Below are positions 6,068 to 7,875 of a stretch of DNA of 7,875 bases, one piece after another. The translations under genes and the position numbers were made by a program. The DNA is taken from contig CAJQOW010000173.1 in assembly GCA_905480055.1 (NCBI GenBank), positions 1-7,875 of the forward strand. Reading direction: 5' to 3'. Below the pieces are notes generated by a model. That model was not told the origin of the DNA and searched no databases. It was given only the letters and a program-made list of their open reading frames with translations. This DNA comes from an uncultured Acidimicrobiia bacterium. Its GTDB lineage: Bacteria; Actinomycetota; Acidimicrobiia; UBA5794. Positions within the stretch are counted from its first letter, which is position 1, and every line of letters starts with the position of its first letter.

Positions 6068-6238
6068 ATTCTGAGGAGCCTCGAAGCCCCATCGCTCCTT
6101 GAAAACTGCAGAGAGAACGCATCACGCGGAGGTCACTGGCCTCCGCATCGTGAAGCGGATCGGACCGATCGCCCGGACACGGGCCGTTACGGCTATTACA
6201 GCTCGCCGCTCAGGCGTGAGGTCCGTGATGCTTCACCT

Positions 6239-6310
6239 GCTCTGGTAGCTCAATGGATGAGCACTGGTCTGCGAAACCGGGCGATGTGGGTTCGAATCCC
6301 ACACAGAGCA
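6239..6310 (+). tRNA. tRNA-Arg (anticodon GCG)
   Basis: Acceptor GCTCTGG pairs with ACAGAGC (last pair mismatched; a one-base shift restores 7 pairs). The D arm is GCTC/GAGC with GG in the loop. The anticodon stem CTGGT/ACCGG closes CT-GCG-AA. The T arm is GTGGG/CCCAC with TTCGAAT, and the discriminator is A. GCG reads CGC and CGU. Most bacteria read these with ACG (inosine), so this is an unusual Arg isoacceptor. A20 in the D loop and C35 agree with Arg identity. No CCA is encoded. Confidence 0.88.
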
Positions 6311-6314
6311 CTTC

Positions 6315-6388
6315 GCGAGTGTGGCGTAACGGACGAACGCACTTGTCTTCTAAACAAGGGGATGCTGGTTCGAATCCAGCCACTCGCA
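6315..6388 (+). tRNA. tRNA-Arg (anticodon UCU)
   Basis: A textbook cloverleaf: acceptor GCGAGTG/CACTCGC fully paired, D arm GCGT/ACGC with GGA in the loop, anticodon arm CTTGT/ACAAG with CT-TCT-AA, T arm GCTGG/CCAGC with TTCGAAT, discriminator A. It reads AGA (and possibly AGG), rare codons in GC-rich hosts. It starts four nt after the previous tRNA. No CCA is encoded. Confidence 0.95.
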
Positions 6389-6389
6389 C

Positions 6390-6464
6390 GGTGGACGTAG
6401 CTCAATGACAGAGCGCCTGGTCGTGACCCAGGAGATACCGGTTGGACTCCGGTCGACCACCCCA
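6390..6464 (+). tRNA. tRNA-His (anticodon GUG) with encoded CCA
   Basis: G6390 is the extra G-1 that marks tRNA-His, opposite discriminator C73 (6461). CCA follows at 6462-6464. Acceptor GTGGACG/CGACCAC has one A-A mismatch. The D arm is GCTC/GAGC, the anticodon arm CCTGG/CCAGG, the T arm ACCGG/CCGGT. Departures from consensus: loop position 33 is C rather than U, the D loop lacks the GG pair, and the T loop is TTGGACT, so the elbow contact G19-C56 cannot form normally. It is probably functional but divergent. Confidence 0.82.
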
Positions 6465-6536
6465 CCGGAGAAGGCCTATTGGCGAGGCGACAGATTCATG
6501 ACCTGTAGATGGGTGGTTCGATTCCACCTCTCCGGA
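6465..6536 (+). tRNA. tRNA with CAU anticodon (Met elongator or Ile2)
   Basis: Begins on the base after the CCA of tRNA-His. Acceptor CCGGAGA/TCTCCGG is fully paired, including C1-G72, which argues against the initiator. The D arm is GCCT/AGGC with GG in the loop. The anticodon stem ACAGA/CCTGT has an A-C closing mismatch around TT-CAT-GA. The T arm is GGTGG/CCACC with TTCGATT, discriminator A. A CAU anticodon can be Met or, if lysidine-modified, Ile for AUA; I cannot decide. Confidence 0.85.
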
Positions 6537-6542
6537 CGAACG

Positions 6543-6566
6543 GGATTCTCGCTCACCGCCGAATCC
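6543..6566 (+). other. spacer hairpin in tRNA array
   Basis: GGATTC pairs perfectly with GAATCC across a 12-nt loop in the 38-nt gap between the CAU and Arg-UCG tRNAs. It is not part of a cloverleaf. It could be a processing or stability element. Confidence 0.4.
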
Positions 6567-6574
6567 TGTGACAG

Positions 6575-6646
6575 GCCGCTCTGGTGTAGAGAAGAACACG
6601 TCGGGCTTCGAACCCGAAGAGGAGGGTTTGAATCCTTCGAGCGGTA
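6575..6646 (+). tRNA. tRNA-Arg (anticodon UCG)
   Basis: Acceptor GCCGCTC/GAGCGGT (first pair G-U), D arm GTGT/ACAC, anticodon arm TCGGG/CCCGA with CT-TCG-AA, T arm GAGGG/CCTTC with one wobble, discriminator A. Reads CGA. The D loop AGAGAAGA lacks GG and the T loop is TTTGAAT, so the usual D/T elbow pairs are missing together. A UCG Arg tRNA is uncommon because most bacteria read CGA with inosine-modified ACG. Confidence 0.82.
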
Positions 6647-6648
6647 CC

Positions 6649-6669
6649 GGGCGACTCCTGAAATCGCCC
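6649..6669 (+). other. spacer hairpin in tRNA array
   Basis: GGGCGA (6649-6654) pairs with TCGCCC (6664-6669) across CTCCTGAAA. It fills the gap between the Arg-UCG tRNA and the next tRNA-like gene. Confidence 0.35.
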
Positions 6670-6671
6670 CA

Positions 6672-6741
6672 GGTGTCCATGATGACATGGCACAGCCCGG
6701 CTCATCTGCCGGGAGACTTGGTTCGACTCCAAGGGACACCA
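6672..6741 (+). tRNA. atypical tRNA-like gene, CAU in an 8-nt anticodon loop
   Basis: Acceptor GGTGTCC/GGACACC and T arm CTTGG/CCAAG with TTCGACT are perfect, and the discriminator is A. The anticodon stem CCCGG/CCGGG closes an 8-nt loop CTCATCTG with CAU in the normal place; alternatively it is a 6-bp stem with a 6-nt loop. The 17 nt where the D arm should be form no normal D stem; instead CCATG/CATGG pairs locally and competes with the acceptor end. It may be a degenerate Met tRNA, a frameshift-type tRNA or a tRNA-like non-coding RNA. Confidence 0.55.
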
Positions 6742-6788
6742 CGACAGATCGATGCGATGGCACGGATTCCTTCGGATGGGGCCCTGAG

Positions 6789-6818
6789 AGGGGTGCGGTT
6801 CGAGTCCGCGTAACCCGC
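6789..6818 (+). pseudogene. orphan tRNA T-arm (tRNA fragment)
   Basis: TGCGG TTCGAGT CCGCG (6794-6810) is a standard T arm, flanked by GGG and TAA-CCC that can add three more pairs. No matching 5' acceptor strand or credible anticodon arm is found in the preceding 75 nt, although CCC-TGAGA-GGG (about 6782-6793) could be a remnant long variable arm of a class II tRNA. Read as a decayed tRNA 3' part or a tRNA-like RNA. Confidence 0.45.
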
Positions 6819-6836
6819 CTGCAATTCGTTGCAGGC
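6817..6836 (+). other. 8-bp hairpin with TTCG loop
   Basis: GCCTGCAA (6817-6824) pairs perfectly with TTGCAGGC (6829-6836) around TTCG, then TTCCTGT. It is a very stable fold directly after the orphan T arm. It could be a 3'-end or processing signal within the array, or a weak terminator. Confidence 0.5.
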
Positions 6837-6867
6837 TTCCTGTGCCGAGCGGTACTCGATCTGCCCT

Positions 6868-6934
6868 TCCCGGCATGCACATGAGGGCAATGCCCGCTCA
6901 GGACGCAGCTGTGGTTCGACTCCACAGCCGGGAA
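6868..6934 (+). pseudogene. tRNA-like gene lacking a normal anticodon arm
   Basis: Acceptor TCCCGGC/GCCGGGA is perfect, and the T arm TGTGG/CCACA with TTCGACT is perfect with A as discriminator. A short D arm GCA/TGC with GGG in its loop is possible. Between it and the T arm only about 15-16 nt remain, against 21 or more in a normal tRNA. No 5-bp anticodon stem forms. GGGC-AAT-GCCC (about 6885-6895) is a competing hairpin. It is either decayed by a small deletion or a tRNA-mimicking RNA whose middle is not used in decoding. Confidence 0.5.
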
Positions 6935-6944
6935 CGAGCGCTGA

Positions 6945-7010
6945 TGCGAAGAGGTGGGTTACTTCTTTTTCCTAGAAAGAGAGACGGGGGTTCGATTCCC
7001 TCCTTCGACA
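6945..7010 (+). pseudogene. tRNA-Arg(CCU)-like gene with truncated D arm
   Basis: The anticodon arm TCTTT/AAAGA is fully paired and closes TT-CCT-AG, giving anticodon CCU (AGG, Arg). The variable loop GAGAC and the T arm GGGGG/CCCTC with TTCGATT are normal. Acceptor TGCGAAG pairs with CTTCGAC only over five bases unless one A is bulged. Only 12 nt lie where positions 8-26 should be, so there is no full D arm. An alternative fold with GAAG/CTTC as D stem disrupts the anticodon arm. Functionality is doubtful. Confidence 0.5.
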
Positions 7011-7017
7011 CACCAGT

Positions 7018-7050
7018 GGCGATGTAGCTCAGTGGTAGAGCACTACCGAC
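7018..7050 (+). pseudogene. 5' half of a tRNA
   Basis: GGCGATG-TA-GCTC-AGTGGTA-GAGC-A-CTACC is a textbook tRNA 5' half: acceptor strand, a U8/A9-type linker, a perfect D arm with GG in the loop and the 5' anticodon stem. The match stops at the anticodon loop; no GGTAG, T arm or CATCGCC follows. CAGCGCC at 7069-7075 could pair 6 of 7 with the acceptor strand but no T arm precedes it. It is a truncated gene or a tRNA-half-like RNA. Confidence 0.55.
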
Positions 7051-7078
7051 CCGCCTCATCCCTGTTCACAGCGCCCAT

Positions 7079-7162
7079 GCGTCGGTGGCGAAACCGGCAT
7101 ACGCACTGGCCTCAAAAGCCAGCACCCAATCGGGTATGCGGGTTCGAATCCCGCCCGACGCA
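7079..7162 (+). tRNA. tRNA-Leu (anticodon CAA)
   Basis: A class II tRNA: acceptor GCGTCGG/CCGACGC fully paired, D stem GCG/CGC with CCGG-containing loop, anticodon arm CTGGC/GCCAG with CT-CAA-AA, long variable arm 7123-7137 with CCC/GGG stem, T arm GCGGG/CCCGC with TTCGAAT, discriminator A. Reads UUG. It is the last tRNA of the array and the best-formed in its second half. No CCA is encoded. Confidence 0.95.
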
Positions 7163-7164
7163 CC

Positions 7165-7227
7165 GCCTCCCGGCGTGGATGGGACACCCCAGCAACATGG
7201 GGCATCGTCCTGTCCTGCCACGGAGGC
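7165..7227 (+). ncRNA. long bulged hairpin before Ro60 gene, candidate Y-like RNA
   Basis: The 5' and 3' ends pair into a nearly continuous helix: GCCTC (7165-7169) with GAGGC (7223-7227), CGTGG (7174-7178) with CCACG (7218-7222), UGGGACA (7180-7186) with TGTCCTG (7211-7217, two wobbles), then CCCCA (7187-7191) with TGGGG (7198-7202) capped by GCAACA. An 8-nt bulge (7203-7210) and a 4-nt bulge (7170-7173) interrupt it. Bacterial Y RNAs are small RNAs with paired ends and bulged helices, usually encoded beside the Ro60 gene they regulate, so place and shape fit. I see no confirmed Ro-binding motif. It could instead be only a structured leader. Confidence 0.4.
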
Positions 7228-7234
7228 AGATTGT

Positions 7235-7269
7235 TGCCGCTGGCCCAGGCCAAGCGGACCCAAGCGGCA
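7235..7269 (+). other. second leader hairpin before Ro60 gene
   Basis: TGCCGCT (7235-7241) pairs perfectly with AGCGGCA (7263-7269). The loop contains GGCC-CA-GGCC, able to form competing local pairs such as GCTGG with CCAAGC. It lies between the candidate Y-like hairpin and the ribosome site, so it may belong to that RNA or shape the mRNA leader. Confidence 0.35.
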
Positions 7270-7338
7270 GCCAGACACCAGATCGGCCCCAGCTTGTCCA
7301 GACCGAAAACTCCGAACCGGAACATGACACCCAAACAC

Positions 7339-7348
7339 AAGGAGGTGA
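7339..7348 (+). promoter_or_regulatory. near-perfect Shine-Dalgarno (AAGGAGGTGA)
   Basis: AAGGAGGTGA complements almost the whole anti-Shine-Dalgarno of 16S rRNA. GGAGG ends 8 nt before ATG 7354, which decides the start over the upstream in-frame ATG 7324, which has no such site. It is much stronger than the sites of the housekeeping genes in this window. Confidence 0.85.
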
Positions 7349-7353
7349 TTGTC

Positions 7354-7875
7354 ATGACGAAGTTCGCACGGCTCTTCCGACGTCCAGCGGTGACATCGGT
7401 GATCCATACCCAGGAAGGCAGAAACCACCGCACGTACGAAGGAGCCCCGGCATTCGCTCGTGACACCAAGTCCGAGCTGTTTCTCCTGGCGCTCACCAAC
7501 ATGGTCGCAGAAGACACCTTCTACGAGATGGGTGCAAAGCGCGACTCGCGATTCGTGAAACTCGTTCACGAGGCGACACGACAGGATCCCGTCTGGGTCC
7601 GCGGCTTCGTGCCGTGGCTGCGCAACGAGGCAAACATGCGATCCGCACCAATCGTGGTTGCAGCCGAGTACGTAGCTGCCGGTGGAGAGGGCGGTCGTTC
7701 CGTTGTCAACTCGGCGATGTCCCGACCAGACGAGCCAGCAGAAATGCTCGCGTACTGGATGGGCGTGCACGGACGCCGCATCCCGCAGCCGATCAAGCGC
7801 GGTGTCGCTGATGCAACTACTCGTCTGTACAACGAGTACTCGGCGATGAAGTACGACGGTCTGTCCAGAGTGTGG
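7354..7875 (+). CDS. rsr: TROVE-domain Ro60-like RNA-binding protein (3' end beyond window)
   Basis: The 174 visible residues are the N-terminal third or so of a Ro60/Rsr protein, a HEAT-repeat ring that binds Y RNAs on its outside and the 3' tails of misfolded or structured RNAs in its channel. Family-typical stretches are EGAPAFARDTKSELFLLALT (29-48), NMVAEDTFYE (49-58), RFVKLVHEAT, the DPVWVRGFVPWLRNEANMRS block (78-97), AAEYVAAGG, and RPDEPAEMLAYWMG followed by RRIPQPIKRGVADATTRLYN. A full-length relative would have about 500 residues and usually a von Willebrand A-type metal site near the C terminus, beyond the edge. It directly follows a tRNA array and a structured leader. In bacteria Ro60 works with exonucleases such as PNPase in RNA decay and rRNA maturation. 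Arginine codons, by my count 19, include five CGA and two AGA, served by the Arg tRNAs upstream. Confidence 0.95.
   Translation, partial: MTKFARLFRRPAVTSVIHTQEGRNHRTYEGAPAFARDTKSELFLLALTNMVAEDTFYEMGAKRDSRFVKLVHEATRQDPVWVRGFVPWLRNEANMRSAPIVVAAEYVAAGGEGGRSVVNSAMSRPDEPAEMLAYWMGVHGRRIPQPIKRGVADATTRLYNEYSAMKYDGLSRVW

Larger units (their letters stand above)
5851..6238. other. hairpin-rich leader region before the tRNA array, no firm gene
   Basis: Besides the entries given separately, this stretch holds GCGGAGG/CCTCCGC (6124-6130 with its 3' arm about 6138-6144, loop TCACTGG), the palindromic GATCGGACCGATC near 6157-6169, GCCCG/CGGGC around GACA near 6170-6183, and GCCGTTACGGC (6183-6193). I found no T-loop motif that makes another tRNA and no coding sequence with family signal. 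No convincing promoter for the array was found; it may lie here. Confidence 0.4.

Noticed and set aside
6402..6925. Open frames across the tRNA array on both strands
   Set aside because: They read through paired tRNA arms and spacers; peptides such as GxRTxxxxFRR are typical antisense readings of tRNA T arms.
6964..6980. Amber-suppressor reading (CUA) of the 6945-7010 tRNA-like gene
   Set aside because: Shifting the stem by one base gives a fully Watson-Crick stem with U33 and anticodon CCU, so the suppressor reading, which needs C33 and a wobble, is weaker.
6239..7162. Repeated TTCGA-containing segments as a CRISPR-like or direct-repeat array
   Set aside because: The recurring GGTTCGANTCC is the universal tRNA T-loop, and spacing and flanks fit tRNA genes.
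7056..7770. Minus-strand frames opposite tRNA-Leu and the Ro60 gene
   Set aside because: Antisense to a tRNA with a full cloverleaf and to a recognised TROVE domain; no motif of their own.

Overview
The window looks like chromosomal DNA of a fairly GC-rich actinobacterium, class unresolved. Signs are the divergent hemolysin-III / short-chain Z-isoprenyl synthase pair (the arrangement I recall for Rv1085c/Rv1086 in Mycobacterium tuberculosis), GTG starts, 4-nt start/stop overlaps, and several TAnnnT -10 boxes placed 6-8 nt before start codons, as in leaderless actinobacterial genes.

Bases 1-5693 are ordinary housekeeping genes. On the minus strand, pyrE, a two-helix membrane protein, nfo (endonuclease IV) and an alpha-carbonic anhydrase form a tight operon; the last gene runs off the left edge. 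Then come a plus-strand histidine phosphatase, a minus-strand VOC (glyoxalase-fold) protein, a minus-strand isoprenyl transferase and a plus-strand hemolysin III/PAQR membrane protein.

Bases 5694-6238 contain no convincing gene. They hold hairpins, one excellent intrinsic terminator, a consensus-like promoter just in front of it, and at most a 41-codon basic ORF. I read this as the edge between core chromosome and an accessory segment.

Bases 6239-7162 are a dense plus-strand tRNA array. Six genes fold well or fairly well: Arg-GCG, Arg-UCU, His-GUG, Met/Ile2-CAU, Arg-UCG and Leu-CAA. Between them lie at least five tRNA-like pieces with good acceptor and/or T arms but abnormal or missing D or anticodon arms, plus spacer hairpins.

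After the array come a highly structured 190-nt leader and the start of a TROVE-domain (Ro60/Rsr) gene behind a near-perfect Shine-Dalgarno sequence. Ro60 proteins bind Y RNAs and misfolded or structured RNAs and help exonucleases degrade them. The array, the aberrant tRNA-like RNAs, the leader hairpin (a candidate Y RNA) and the Ro60 gene therefore plausibly form one RNA-handling module. This module is the most interesting part of the window; its working as a unit is inference.
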